Of a stretch of DNA of 64,000 nt, positions 35,414 to 44,585 are shown piece by piece. The stretch covers positions 82,959 through 146,958 of the forward strand of contig CAZAGI010000010.1 in assembly GCA_964484765.1 (NCBI GenBank), in the 5' to 3' direction. This stretch comes from DSVQ01 sp964484765 (GTDB lineage Bacteria; Planctomycetota; Planctomycetia; Planctomycetales; Planctomycetaceae). The notes under the pieces are model-generated. The model was not told the DNA's origin. It saw only the letters and a program-made list of their open reading frames with translations, and made no database searches. The position numbers and the translations under genes are program-made. The stretch's first letter is position 1; the number at the start of each line of letters is the position of its first letter.

Positions 35414-38053
35414 ATGTCTGAATCTGCTACTGATCACCTGCCGCCCGCCGCCTCTGCGCCGCTCACGCCGATGATGGCGCGGTATCTGGAAGTCAAGGCC
35501 CAGAATCCCGGTGCCTTGCTGCTCTTCCGCATGGGCGATTTTTATGAACTCTTTTATGAAGACGCCCAAACCGCGGCGAAAGTATTGGGGCTGACGCTTA
35601 CCAGCCGGGACAAAGGTTCGCCTAACCCGACGGCGATGGCTGGGTTCCCGTATCACGCATTAAATGGATATCTGCAAAAACTCGTCCGCGCCGGTTTTCG
35701 CGCGGCAATCTGCGAACAGGTCGAAGACCCGAAGCAAGCCAAAGGGTTAGTCAAGCGCGAAGTCACACAAGTGGTGACACCCGGCACGCTCACCGACGAT
35801 GCGTTGCTCGATCCGCGCGAAAGCAATTTTCTCGCGTGCGTGGCCCCTGGTAAGGAAGTTTGCGGCCTGGCCTGGCTGGAGTTGTCGACCGGACGCTTCT
35901 GGACGATGGATGTGGATCTCACACATCTCGCCGATGAACTCGCGCGGATTCGTCCCGCCGAGTGCTTGTTGCCCGAAAACGCACGGCAGCATCCCGTTCA
36001 GCACGCTATCTCCACGCTCCCAAACGGTGTGTTGTGTGAACGACCCAACTGGTGCTTTTCGCGGGAAAACTGCCGGCAGGGCGTGCTCGATCAACTCGGC
36101 GTCCGGACACTGGAAGGCTTCGATCTCGACGCGGACAGCATCGCCGTCACCGCTGCGGGGGCGCTGCTCGATTATGTCCGCCAGACGCAGAAATCCGAAC
36201 TCGCACACATCACGCAGATCGAACCGTATCGCCGTGGTCAAGCATTGCTGATCGACGAAGCCACGCGCCGCAGTCTCGAACTGACGCAAACACTTCGTGG
36301 CGGCGAGCGCGAAGGAAGCCTGCTTGCGGTCCTTGACGAAACGGTCACGCCGATGGGTGCCCGCTTGCTCGCCGAGTGGTTGTCCAATCCGCTCACCGAC
36401 CCGGTCGCGATCAATCGCCGACTTGATGCCGTACAGGAACTCGTGCTCAATGCGGGATTGCGTCAAGCCTTGCGCGATGTGTTGAAAGAAGCGTACGATG
36501 TTCCGCGGCTGACGGCCCGCATCGCCACGGGTCGGGCGTCGCCGCGCGATCTCGTGTTTCTCGCTCGGACGTTGTCACTGCTGCCGACGATCAAGGCGAA
36601 ACTTGCCGGTCGTCGATCGTCGCGGTTGTCCGATCTGGAAGGTCGCATCGAGCTTTGCGCGGAAGTCCGGAGCGAAATCGAAGCCGCGATTGTGGATGAT
36701 CCGCCGTTGGTCATTGCCGATGGGGGGGTGATTCGTGACGGCTATCACGCCGCGCTCGATGAGTACCGCGATCTTGCCAAGGGAGGCAAAGCGTGGATCG
36801 CCAAGTATCAGGCCGAAGAAATCCAGCGCACCGGCATCCCCAATTTGAAAGTCGGCTTCAACCGTGTCTTCGGCTATTACCTCGAGTGCACCGCGGCGCA
36901 AGCGGATAAAGTTCCGGCCGACTACATCCGCAAACAGACGTTGAAGAATCAGGAACGGTTCATCACGCCGGCGCTGAAGGAATACGAAGACAAGGTGCTC
37001 CGCGCGGAAGGCCAATCGACGACACTGGAACAAGAGCTGTTCTATGCCCTGCGGTCGCGCGTGGCGTTGTTCGCGCCGCGGTTGCGGGAGAACGCGGAAA
37101 TTCTCGCGGAGATCGATGTCCTCGCAGGGCTGGCGGAACTCGCCGTGGTGCAGGGGTATTGCCGCCCGGAGATCGTGGCGGAACCCGCGCTCGACATTCA
37201 TGAAGGCCGCCATCCCGTCCTCGATCGACTCCTGCCGCGCGGGCATTTTGTGCCGAACGATATTCAATTGAGTGAGCAGGCCGGACGCATCCAGATCATC
37301 ACCGGGCCGAATATGGCGGGGAAAAGCACGTACATCCGGCAAGCGGCGTTGCTGACGATCCTCGCGCAGATAGGATCGTTCGTCCCGGCGACTGCGGCGC
37401 GAATTGGTCTGGCGGATCGCGTCTTTGCCCGTGTCGGGGCGAGCGACGAACTCGGCAAGGGACAAAGTACGTTCATGGTTGAAATGACCGAGACCGCCCG
37501 CATCCTGAATGCCGCGACGGCACGGAGCCTCGTCATTCTCGACGAAATCGGCCGCGGGACGAGCACCTACGACGGAATCTCGCTGGCGTGGGCCGTGACC
37601 GAATTTCTGCACGACGCGATCGGTTGCCGGACGTTGTTTGCCACGCACTATCACGAACTGACGCAGCTTACTGGTTCGCTCAAACATGCGGCGAACTGGA
37701 ATGTCGCCGTGCGCGAACAAAACGACGCCGTCGTGTTTCTGCACAAAATTGTGGCCGGCGCGGCGGACAAGAGCTACGGCATCCATGTCGCACAACTGGC
37801 CGGCGTGCCGGTCGAAGTGCTGGATCGTGCGAAGGTCATTCTCAAGACATTGGAAAATGACCACGTTGACGAGACCGGCAAGACGCGGATCCCCACGCGG
37901 ACCGTACGGAAGCGCGAACGGCAACTCGCACTCTTCAGCCCGGCGGACGACCATCCGGCGCTCGACCAACTCCGCAAGATGGATCTCGACACGCTCTCGC
38001 CGGACGACGCACTGCGCGAGTTGCATCGCATTCGGCAACTCGTCAGTCAATAA
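35414..38053 (+). CDS. mutS: DNA mismatch repair protein MutS
   Basis: An 879-residue mismatch sensor, near the usual 850-880. The mismatch-contacting Phe-x-Glu is F43-Y44-E45 in MGDFYELF. The connector and lever domains follow, with 'LLDYVRQTQKSELAHI'. Walker A is GPNMAGKST at 631-639, Walker B 'LVILDEIGRGTSTYDG', and the dimer-interface signature 'LFATHYHELTQL' is present. The C-terminal tail ends LRELHRIRQLVSQ. The stop overlaps by seven bases with the stop of the convergent glycosyltransferase gene. Confidence 0.97.
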   Translation: MSESATDHLPPAASAPLTPMMARYLEVKAQNPGALLLFRMGDFYELFYEDAQTAAKVLGLTLTSRDKGSPNPTAMAGFPYHALNGYLQKLVRAGFRAAICEQVEDPKQAKGLVKREVTQVVTPGTLTDDALLDPRESNFLACVAPGKEVCGLAWLELSTGRFWTMDVDLTHLADELARIRPAECLLPENARQHPVQHAISTLPNGVLCERPNWCFSRENCRQGVLDQLGVRTLEGFDLDADSIAVTAAGALLDYVRQTQKSELAHITQIEPYRRGQALLIDEATRRSLELTQTLRGGEREGSLLAVLDETVTPMGARLLAEWLSNPLTDPVAINRRLDAVQELVLNAGLRQALRDVLKEAYDVPRLTARIATGRASPRDLVFLARTLSLLPTIKAKLAGRRSSRLSDLEGRIELCAEVRSEIEAAIVDDPPLVIADGGVIRDGYHAALDEYRDLAKGGKAWIAKYQAEEIQRTGIPNLKVGFNRVFGYYLECTAAQADKVPADYIRKQTLKNQERFITPALKEYEDKVLRAEGQSTTLEQELFYALRSRVALFAPRLRENAEILAEIDVLAGLAELAVVQGYCRPEIVAEPALDIHEGRHPVLDRLLPRGHFVPNDIQLSEQAGRIQIITGPNMAGKSTYIRQAALLTILAQIGSFVPATAARIGLADRVFARVGASDELGKGQSTFMVEMTETARILNAATARSLVILDEIGRGTSTYDGISLAWAVTEFLHDAIGCRTLFATHYHELTQLTGSLKHAANWNVAVREQNDAVVFLHKIVAGAADKSYGIHVAQLAGVPVEVLDRAKVILKTLENDHVDETGKTRIPTRTVRKRERQLALFSPADDHPALDQLRKMDLDTLSPDDALRELHRIRQLVSQ

Positions 38054-39165
38054 TCAGCCGGGGCCAGCGAACGGTACAGTTCGAGATGCCTCTCGATCAT
38101 CTGTGCGACTGAAAAATGATCGTGCATGTGCTGTCGGGCCGCTGCCCCCAATCGCGGGCCGAGACCGGGTTCGTCGATCAGCCGCCGCAAGAATTGCATG
38201 TAGCCGACGCGGTCCCCGAGCTTGACGAGCAGCCCGGTTTGTTCGTGTGTCACGAGTTCCCGGTTGGCAGGAATATCGCTGACGACAACCGGTTTTCCGG
38301 CGGCCATCGCCTCCATCACGCTGTTCGACATGCCTTCGAAACTGCTCGCCAGGCAGAACGCATCCAGCCCGGCAATCCACGAAGCGGCATCTTCGCGATG
38401 GCCGAGAAAATGGACATGGCCTGCACATTGCAGCGCTTCGGCAAACTGTTCGAGACGGTCACGCTCCGGCCCGTCGCCGATGATGATCAGATGGAATTGA
38501 GGTCGCCCCTGTCGCAGGGTTTCCACGGTGAAGAGCAAATCCTGCACGCGCTTCTGCGTGGCGAGTCGGCCAACATATCCCGCGACATACGCATCGCCGG
38601 GCAGCTGCAGTCGCTCCCGAATCTCGACGGCAGTCATTCCAGCTTTTGGATCGCACGAAACTCCGTTGGGAATGACCCGGAGGCGATCCTCGGGCAGTTT
38701 CTGCTGGCGATAGAACTCGGTCACACTCGCCGAGTTTCCCACGATGCACGCCGTCCGGGGAGCGAGCCAACGATCGACCCGCAATTGCCAGGGACTCTTC
38801 CACGAATCGACGCACCGTTCAGACACGATAATCGGACACGACGGCCGTTTGCCGACCGCGAGGCGAGTGTACGCATTCGCGGCGAAGAGCCAGGTGTGAA
38901 TCAGGTCGGGTTTCAGTTCCCGCAACACGCGCTTCAGGCGAAAATACGCCGCGATATCGGCTTTCCAGCGCTTGCCAATGACCGTCACCGGAACGCCAGC
39001 TTGCTCCAGCACCACTTGATACGGTCCGCCGCGCGTCAGCGCCACCACATGCGGTGCAAACTCGTCACGGGGGAGCCCGCTGGCCAGCAACGTCAACTGC
39101 TTCTCCGCCCCGGAACGATCGAGCGTGGGGATGACGAAGACGATGCGGAGGGGAGCGGCAGGCAT
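38047..39165 (-). CDS. glycosyltransferase, GT4-like (GT-B fold)
   Basis: A 372-residue enzyme from ATG 39165 (MPAAPLRIVFVIPTLDRSGAEKQL). The N-terminal half has 'DLIHTWLFAANAYTRLAVG'. The C-terminal half has 'PNGVSCDPKAG', 'AGYVGRLATQKRVQDLL', and the E-x7-E motif region 'SSFEGMSNSVMEAMAAGKPVVVSD', typical of retaining GT4 enzymes that use nucleotide sugars. Probably cytoplasmic and involved in cell-envelope or exopolysaccharide sugars; acceptor unknown. The longer frame start at 39255 is rejected because it would run through the start of the macrodomain gene on the opposite strand. Confidence 0.88.
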   Translation of the reverse strand: MPAAPLRIVFVIPTLDRSGAEKQLTLLASGLPRDEFAPHVVALTRGGPYQVVLEQAGVPVTVIGKRWKADIAAYFRLKRVLRELKPDLIHTWLFAANAYTRLAVGKRPSCPIIVSERCVDSWKSPWQLRVDRWLAPRTACIVGNSASVTEFYRQQKLPEDRLRVIPNGVSCDPKAGMTAVEIRERLQLPGDAYVAGYVGRLATQKRVQDLLFTVETLRQGRPQFHLIIIGDGPERDRLEQFAEALQCAGHVHFLGHREDAASWIAGLDAFCLASSFEGMSNSVMEAMAAGKPVVVSDIPANRELVTHEQTGLLVKLGDRVGYMQFLRRLIDEPGLGPRLGAAARQHMHDHFSVAQMIERHLELYRSLAPADY

Positions 39166-39280
39166 GTCGACGGACGATTCCTTTAAATCACGGCTTAAAC
39201 AATGGATATATCGTCTCAGAAACGGTCGTGGTGTACCATTCGGACAAGGGGCCATCAGGGGAAAATTGAAGGATCACATA

Positions 39281-39826
39281 ATGAGAGCCCAGTTTGGCAT
39301 CCATCTTCTGGAACTCACGCAGGGGGATATCACGCTGCAATCGGCGGATGCCATCGTCAATGCCGCGAACTCGGCTCTCGCGGGTGGTGGTGGCGTCGAT
39401 GGAGCCATTCACCGGCGCGGTGGTCCGTCGCTGATGGCAGAAACCAATCGGCGTTATCCGCTGGGTTGTCCCACGGGCGATGCCGTCGTCACCAGTGCCG
39501 GAGACCTGTCGGCCAAGTTCGTCTTCCACGCGGTTGGTCCGATCTGGCACGGCGGCCATCAAGGCGAGCCCGAGGCGCTGCAGTCGGCCTATCGGCGTTG
39601 TCTGGAGCTGGCTCGTCAGCACGATTGCCGCACCATCGCCTTCCCGGCGCTGAGCACCGGGGCATTTGGGTACCCGCGTGACTTAGCCGCGGATCATTCC
39701 CTGCACGAGATTCGGAGGTTCCTCCTGGCGTCGCCGGAAGAGCCTGCGCTCACCGTGCGCGTGGTACTCTTCGACTCGGGAGCGTATGCTGCCTTTGCGC
39801 GCGTCTTGGAGACGCTACTGGCCTGA
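39281..39826 (+). CDS. macrodomain (ADP-ribose-binding) protein
   Basis: A 181-residue single macrodomain. ATG 39281 is preceded by AAGGA at a good distance; an earlier in-frame start at 39125 would overlap the glycosyltransferase gene. Visible motifs are 'ADAIVNAANSALAGGGGVDGAIH', the ADP-ribose-binding loop with the catalytic-type Asn, and 'FPALSTGAFGYP', the second loop. These match the YmdB/MacroD group, which removes O-acetyl-ADP-ribose or mono-ADP-ribose. It is followed 32 bases later by an alpha/beta hydrolase. There is no sirtuin or ADP-ribosyltransferase nearby. Confidence 0.93.
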   Translation: MRAQFGIHLLELTQGDITLQSADAIVNAANSALAGGGGVDGAIHRRGGPSLMAETNRRYPLGCPTGDAVVTSAGDLSAKFVFHAVGPIWHGGHQGEPEALQSAYRRCLELARQHDCRTIAFPALSTGAFGYPRDLAADHSLHEIRRFLLASPEEPALTVRVVLFDSGAYAAFARVLETLLA

Positions 39827-39858
39827 CCCGCGGCCGCGCCGAGACCGCCGAGAGATTC

Positions 39859-40761
39859 ATGACGAACTCTTTTCACGTATCCGATGGCACGACGCTGCAA
39901 TACCGCCGATGGACTCCGGCTGGCGGAGTTCCTCGCGCCATCGTGCTCGGTCTGCATGGCATACAAAGTCACAGTGGCTGGTATGTCAAATCTTCGCAGA
40001 AACTCGCGGAAGCCGGTTTCGAAGTTATTTTTCTCGATCGCCGCGGCTCGGGAATCAGCACGTCGCGCCGGGGCCACGCGATTCATGCCGAACGGCTGAT
40101 CAACGACGTCGCACATGTGGCCCGCGCAATTCGACTCGACCGCAAGGTCGTTTGTCCGCTGGTCTTGATGGGCGTGAGCTGGGGCGGGAAACTGGCCATG
40201 GCGACAGCGCTGCAGTTTCCGAAACTGTTCGATGCGCTGGCGCTCTTGTATCCGGGGCTGTGTCCGCTGGTGCGACCATCGTGGTATCAGCATTGGCGCT
40301 TGTGGTGGGCGCAGGCAGTCGGATGGGGGCACGTCCGCATTCCGATCCCGCTGAATGATCCCGCGCTTTTCACCGATACTCCAAACTGGCGCGAATTCAT
40401 CCGCCGCGATGAATTGGGCCTGCACCGCGTGACGGTCGATTTTCTGGCGGCGAATCTGGATTTGAACCGGCGCGTGGAAGAGCATCTTGAGCGCATCGCC
40501 GGCCCGGTGTTGCTCATGCTCGCGGGGCGCGATGCGATTATCGACAACAACGCCACCCGAGCGCTGCTCAATCGCCTGACCAACGCCCAGCGCACGCTGA
40601 TCGAATATCCTGCCGCCCGGCACACACTGGAGTTCGAACCCGATCCGGAGCCGTTTTTCGCCGACTTGACGACCTGGATGGAATCTCTGCCGGGCGTCGT
40701 TGCCCCGCCGAAAGCGCTTCCACCAATCACGCCTTGCAAAAGTCTGGCGTTTCAGACGTGA
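39859..40761 (+). CDS. alpha/beta hydrolase (Hydrolase_4 / monoglyceride lipase-like)
   Basis: A 300-residue cytoplasmic hydrolase. It has an opening strand 'IVLGLHGIQSHSGWYV', 'VIFLDRRGSGIST', nucleophile elbow GVSWGGKLA with Ser in GxSxG, the acid Asp in 'LMLAGRDAIID', and the catalytic His in 'YPAARHTLEFEPD'. This order fits the lysophospholipase/monoglyceride-lipase type. Substrate unknown. It is probably in an operon with the macrodomain gene. Confidence 0.82.
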   Translation: MTNSFHVSDGTTLQYRRWTPAGGVPRAIVLGLHGIQSHSGWYVKSSQKLAEAGFEVIFLDRRGSGISTSRRGHAIHAERLINDVAHVARAIRLDRKVVCPLVLMGVSWGGKLAMATALQFPKLFDALALLYPGLCPLVRPSWYQHWRLWWAQAVGWGHVRIPIPLNDPALFTDTPNWREFIRRDELGLHRVTVDFLAANLDLNRRVEEHLERIAGPVLLMLAGRDAIIDNNATRALLNRLTNAQRTLIEYPAARHTLEFEPDPEPFFADLTTWMESLPGVVAPPKALPPITPCKSLAFQT

Positions 40762-40952
40762 TCCGTGACGGACGGGTTCGACGGATTAGTTCGAATGGAA
40801 CGAACAAGGCGGTTATGCGAACGCGACTGCGGTCCGACTGGCTGCAGGGGCACAACGCGTCATGGACACCACCGCGAAACGCGTCTAACATCAACCAGCA
40901 GTCGAGTGAAAGAGCGTCCGTTGATTTTGCGAGTTGATCCCGAGCCGAACCC

Positions 40953-41774
40953 ATGACCACGGTCGCGTCTGTTGAAGCCCAGGTCGTCGCAACGACACGA
41001 CCGCGTCCGGGAAAAACCATTGCGGTTATGCCGGCGTACAACGCGGCACTCACGCTCGAAAAGACGATCGCCGACATTCCGCGCGAGACCGTCGATGAGA
41101 TCCTTGTCGTCGATGATTGCAGTCGCGACAACACGGTCGAGATCGCCCGGCGGCTCGGGCTGACGGTCATTCGCCACGAAAAAAACACCGGCTACGGCGG
41201 TAATCAGAAAACTTGCTATCGGTACGCGCTCGACACCGGTGCCGATTACATCGTGATGATTCACCCCGATTATCAGTATGACAGTCGAGTGATTCCGGCG
41301 GCGATTGAATTCATTCGCCTGGGGATTTGCGATGCAGTGCTCGGCTCCCGCATCCGCACTCGTCAGGAAGCCCTTTCCGGGGGGATGCCCGTCTGGAAAT
41401 ACATTTCGAACCGCTGTTTGACATTTACCGAAAACGTGGCGCTCGGGCAAAATCTGGGTGATTTTCACAGCGGTTTCCGGGCGTACCACCGCTCCGTTCT
41501 GGAAACGATTCCCTGGCCGCTGAACTCGAATGATTTCGTGTTCGACAGCCAGTTCCTCGCCCAGTGCGTTCATTTCGGGTTCCGCATCGGCGATGTACCC
41601 GTCCCGGTGCGGTATTTCGACGAAGCCTCGAGCATCAATTTCCGTCGAAGCACCGTTTACGGTCTGCGCACGCTGGAAGTGCTCGCGCGGTTTTGGCTGC
41701 ACCGCTTGCATTTGTGGCGATCGCCGCTGTTTCAACCGAGAGCAACGCCGCCGCTCTCGAGTCAGGCTTCGTAG
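40953..41774 (+). CDS. glycosyltransferase family 2 (dolichyl-phosphate mannosyltransferase-like)
   Basis: A 273-residue GT-A enzyme without a membrane anchor. Motifs: 'KTIAVMPAYNAALTLEKTI' (nucleotide-sugar binding), 'VDEILVVDDCSRDNT', 'KNTGYGGNQKTCYRYAL', the DxD-like 'HPDYQYD', and 'LGDFHSGFRAYHRSVLE'. The last 40 residues are basic and Ser-rich. Such enzymes transfer a sugar to polyprenyl phosphate or another lipid carrier. No operon partner is evident. Confidence 0.85.
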   Translation: MTTVASVEAQVVATTRPRPGKTIAVMPAYNAALTLEKTIADIPRETVDEILVVDDCSRDNTVEIARRLGLTVIRHEKNTGYGGNQKTCYRYALDTGADYIVMIHPDYQYDSRVIPAAIEFIRLGICDAVLGSRIRTRQEALSGGMPVWKYISNRCLTFTENVALGQNLGDFHSGFRAYHRSVLETIPWPLNSNDFVFDSQFLAQCVHFGFRIGDVPVPVRYFDEASSINFRRSTVYGLRTLEVLARFWLHRLHLWRSPLFQPRATPPLSSQAS

Positions 41775-41903
41775 TTTGCAGACTCGGCAAACCCGACAGA
41801 AGAGCAATTATCTGATAATCTGGCTGCGTTCCCATCGACGGTTCTAAACCCATCCGTTACGATACCAGGACGGCTGACGATCAATCGAACGGGAGACACC
41901 AGC

Positions 41904-43205
41904 ATGAATCATCAATTCTCACGGCGGACCTTCCTGCGCGGCGTCGGTGTCACAATGGCGCTCCCGTGGATGGAATCGTTGAACGTCTGGGGCGACACGG
42001 GCACCGCGACGAAACCGGCGAGCGATGCCCCTGTCCGTTTGGCCGTGTTGTTTGCCGGTAACGGCTTCCACACGCAGGAATGGTGGGCCAAAGGTGAAGG
42101 GGCCAACCTCGAGCTCGGCAAGGTGCTCGCGCCGCTGCACGATGTCCGCGAAAAGCTGCTCTTCATCCGTGGGCTTTACAACGAGCAGGCGCTGAAAGGG
42201 AACATCCACAGTTCGCAGACCGGCAACCTTTTGTCGGGGGCTCCACTCGCGTCAGGTGGGGAAATTAAGTCGGGAACGAGCATCGATCAGTTTCTCGCAC
42301 AGACGTACGGTCGGTCGACGAAAGTGCCGAGTCTCGTGCTCGGTTGCGAGAAGTCGAATCCGTCGGTCCACAAAAATTACTCGATGATTTACAGTTCACA
42401 CATCTCGTGGTCGTCCCCCACGACGCCGACGCCGCTGGAGTTATACCCCGCACTGGCGTTCGACCGGCTGTTCAAGGACGAAGTGCAGAAGGGCGACCAG
42501 AGCGTGCTCGACGCGGTGCTGTCTGATGCCGGCGATCTGCGGCGGCAAATCAGCAACGCCGATCAGCGCAAGCTCGATGAATACCTCGACTCTGTCCGCG
42601 ACGTGGAACAACGCATCGCCAACGCCGGCAAGCAGGGCGAACTGCAAGGCTGGCGGCCGACGCTCGACAAGCCGAACATCCCGCGGCCGCCGGAAGGCAT
42701 CCCGCAGAACATTGCCGATCACATGCGGCTGATGTGCGATATTCTCGTGCTCGGTTTCCAGACCGACACGACCCGCATCACCACGCTGAAATTGAACAAC
42801 GACCATTCGTCGTTACGGTTCCCGCATCTCGGTGTGGACTACATGATCCACCACCTGCTGTCGCACTCCGACACAGCCGACTGGCTGAAGGTCAACCAGT
42901 TCTTCATCGAACAACTGGCCTACATCGCGAAGAAATTGGATACGATCCAGGAAGGCGACCGCACGGCCCTCGACAATTCGATGCTGATGCTCTGCTCCAG
43001 CATGATGACCGGCAGTCACGACGCGACGCAGTTACCCGTGGTGATGGTCGGTCGCGGCGGCGGGAAGATTCAAACCGGCAAAGTGCTCGACTACCGCAAC
43101 CAGCCGAACCGCCAGATGTGCCGTCTGTATCTCTCGATGATGAACAAAATGGGCATCCAGCGCGACAGTTTCGGTGATGCCACGGAAGCTCTTGCGGAAG
43201 TGTAA
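41904..43205 (+). CDS. DUF1552 protein with Tat signal
   Basis: A 433-residue exported protein. Tat signal: SRRTFLRGVGVTMALPW with the twin-Arg at the N terminus. The body contains 'AVLFAGNGFHTQEWWAKG', 'LSGAPLASGGEIKSGTSIDQFLAQ', 'VEQRIANAGKQG' and 'LMLCSSMMTGSHDATQLPVVMVG'. These are hallmarks of DUF1552, a planctomycete/verrucomicrobial family usually encoded with DUF1588/1592/1595 cytochrome-type proteins. No such partner is adjacent here. Its biochemical role is unknown. Confidence 0.88.
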   Translation: MNHQFSRRTFLRGVGVTMALPWMESLNVWGDTGTATKPASDAPVRLAVLFAGNGFHTQEWWAKGEGANLELGKVLAPLHDVREKLLFIRGLYNEQALKGNIHSSQTGNLLSGAPLASGGEIKSGTSIDQFLAQTYGRSTKVPSLVLGCEKSNPSVHKNYSMIYSSHISWSSPTTPTPLELYPALAFDRLFKDEVQKGDQSVLDAVLSDAGDLRRQISNADQRKLDEYLDSVRDVEQRIANAGKQGELQGWRPTLDKPNIPRPPEGIPQNIADHMRLMCDILVLGFQTDTTRITTLKLNNDHSSLRFPHLGVDYMIHHLLSHSDTADWLKVNQFFIEQLAYIAKKLDTIQEGDRTALDNSMLMLCSSMMTGSHDATQLPVVMVGRGGGKIQTGKVLDYRNQPNRQMCRLYLSMMNKMGIQRDSFGDATEALAEV

Positions 43206-43629
43206 TCCCGATCAACCGCGTGCGGTTTCGCGCCCCGTGAAGATTGCTTCACAGTCTCGGCAACCACGCGGAGAAATCACCACGTGGAGTGAAACCGCTA
43301 AGCGGAGTGGGTTTGATACCGTCCATCACGGGGATTCGCGTCGCCCGACACGTGAGACAACGAAAAATCTCGCCGTCATCGGGTACACAATGGCGGTCGC
43401 GTGAATTGCCGCTATGATGACGGCTAGCGTCTCGTTAACTTCCGGCATGCGACGGCCCGAGCGGGCCCGACCGTGCGCGTCGCCGGGAACGCTCATTGTC
43501 TGTGTTCACACCGGCAATTGAGCGTGAAACGTGACGTGGGAGGAGAGCGAGCGATGGCCACCTTCACATTGACGTCTTGAATCTCTCGCGATGGAACGCG
43601 TTGGAGGCGTCAAAGCAGGATCGCTCTCC
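43206..43629. other. long intergenic region before the SDR gene
   Basis: 424 bases. The only clear element is a strong GGGAGGAG sequence at 43538-43545 before an 8-codon frame, listed separately. Short GC-rich stretches (CGGCCCGAGCGGGCC) are present but form no clean hairpin. Confidence 0.4.
43554..43580 (+). CDS. possible 8-codon leader peptide
   Basis: ATG at 43554 reads MATFTLTS and stops at TGA 43578-43580. A very good ribosome site (GGGAGGAG) lies 8 bases upstream, better than any site near the following SDR start. The stop is 10 bases before an in-frame ATG of the SDR (43591). This may be a leader peptide or a remnant of an older start; it is uncertain. Confidence 0.25.
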   Translation: MATFTLTS

Positions 43630-44397
43630 ATGGTCGCGTTTCAAACCCTGACAGGCCGCATCATCTTAATTACGGGTGGCGGGAGCGGCTTGGGCCGCGC
43701 CGCGGCGGAAGCTGCTGCGGCCGCCGGAGCGCAGGTCATCATTGCCGACATTGATACCGATGGCGGGAACAAGGTGGCGGAGGAAATCGGCGGCAGTTTC
43801 CTCGAGCTCGACGTGGCGGATGAAGACGCCTGGAAGGGCGTGGAGTCTGCCGTGCGGCGCGATTACGGTGGGTTGGATGTCGCGGTCTTGGCCGCCGGAG
43901 TGGGCGGACCGTACACCCCCGTCTCGCAAATGGGTTTGCAGGAATGGCGGAAGGTCATGTCCGTTAATCTCGATGGCGGGATGCTGGGAATTCGTTCGGC
44001 CTTCCGGCTGATGATGGGACGCGGCGGTTCGATTATCACCGTTGCCTCCACCACGGGCGTGCGGGGTTTCAAGGGCTTCGGCGCGTACTCGGCCAGCAAG
44101 GCGGGAATTCGACAACTGACCCGCGTGGCGGCGTTGGAAGGGGCCACCCTCAAACCTGCGATCCGGGTCAACTGCATCGTTCCCGGTCCCATCGAAACGC
44201 CCATGTTAGACCAGGTGTTGAACGGTACCCCCTGGGGTGCGGAGCGGATGCAGGCCTACATTCTCAACGGTGTTCCACTCAAGCGGTTTGGCCGCCCGGA
44301 TGAATTCGGCGCTGTGGCCTGTTTTCTGGCGAGCGACAACAGTTGCTTTATCACCGGTACCGAACTCACACTCGACGGCGGACAGATGGCCGGTTAA
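43630..44397 (+). CDS. short-chain dehydrogenase/reductase
   Basis: A 255-residue SDR. ATG 43630 is used because the Rossmann fold begins a few residues later; ATG 43591 would add 13 residues. Cofactor motif TGGGSGLGRA, 'IIADIDTDGG' (the Asp after the second strand favours NAD over NADP), 'AAGVGG', the catalytic Ser in 'ITVASTTGVRG', and the Tyr-x3-Lys in AYSASKAG. The tail 'GTELTLDGGQMAG' is typical. Substrate unknown. Confidence 0.9.
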   Translation: MVAFQTLTGRIILITGGGSGLGRAAAEAAAAAGAQVIIADIDTDGGNKVAEEIGGSFLELDVADEDAWKGVESAVRRDYGGLDVAVLAAGVGGPYTPVSQMGLQEWRKVMSVNLDGGMLGIRSAFRLMMGRGGSIITVASTTGVRGFKGFGAYSASKAGIRQLTRVAALEGATLKPAIRVNCIVPGPIETPMLDQVLNGTPWGAERMQAYILNGVPLKRFGRPDEFGAVACFLASDNSCFITGTELTLDGGQMAG

Positions 44398-44585
44398 CAG
44401 AATTCCCTGTGCAGTTTCGCAAGGACGTGGCTCAGAGTTTCGTAAACCGTCTGCCGGGCAAAAGTTCGCTTCAGTCCGACTTCACCGTTGCCCGATGCAT
44501 CAACATGCGTTAGTGTGATGGGGTGATTCCGCCGCCGGGTGGAATCCGTGCTGATCGCCTGCCCGCCCTCGCCGAAGCCTGCCGC

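Noticed and set aside
36575..38050. A 491-codon minus-strand open frame
   Set aside because: Antisense to mutS; no family features.
38041..38053. Overlapping convergent stops of mutS and the glycosyltransferase gene
   Set aside because: A seven-base overlap of convergent genes is common and needs no special explanation.
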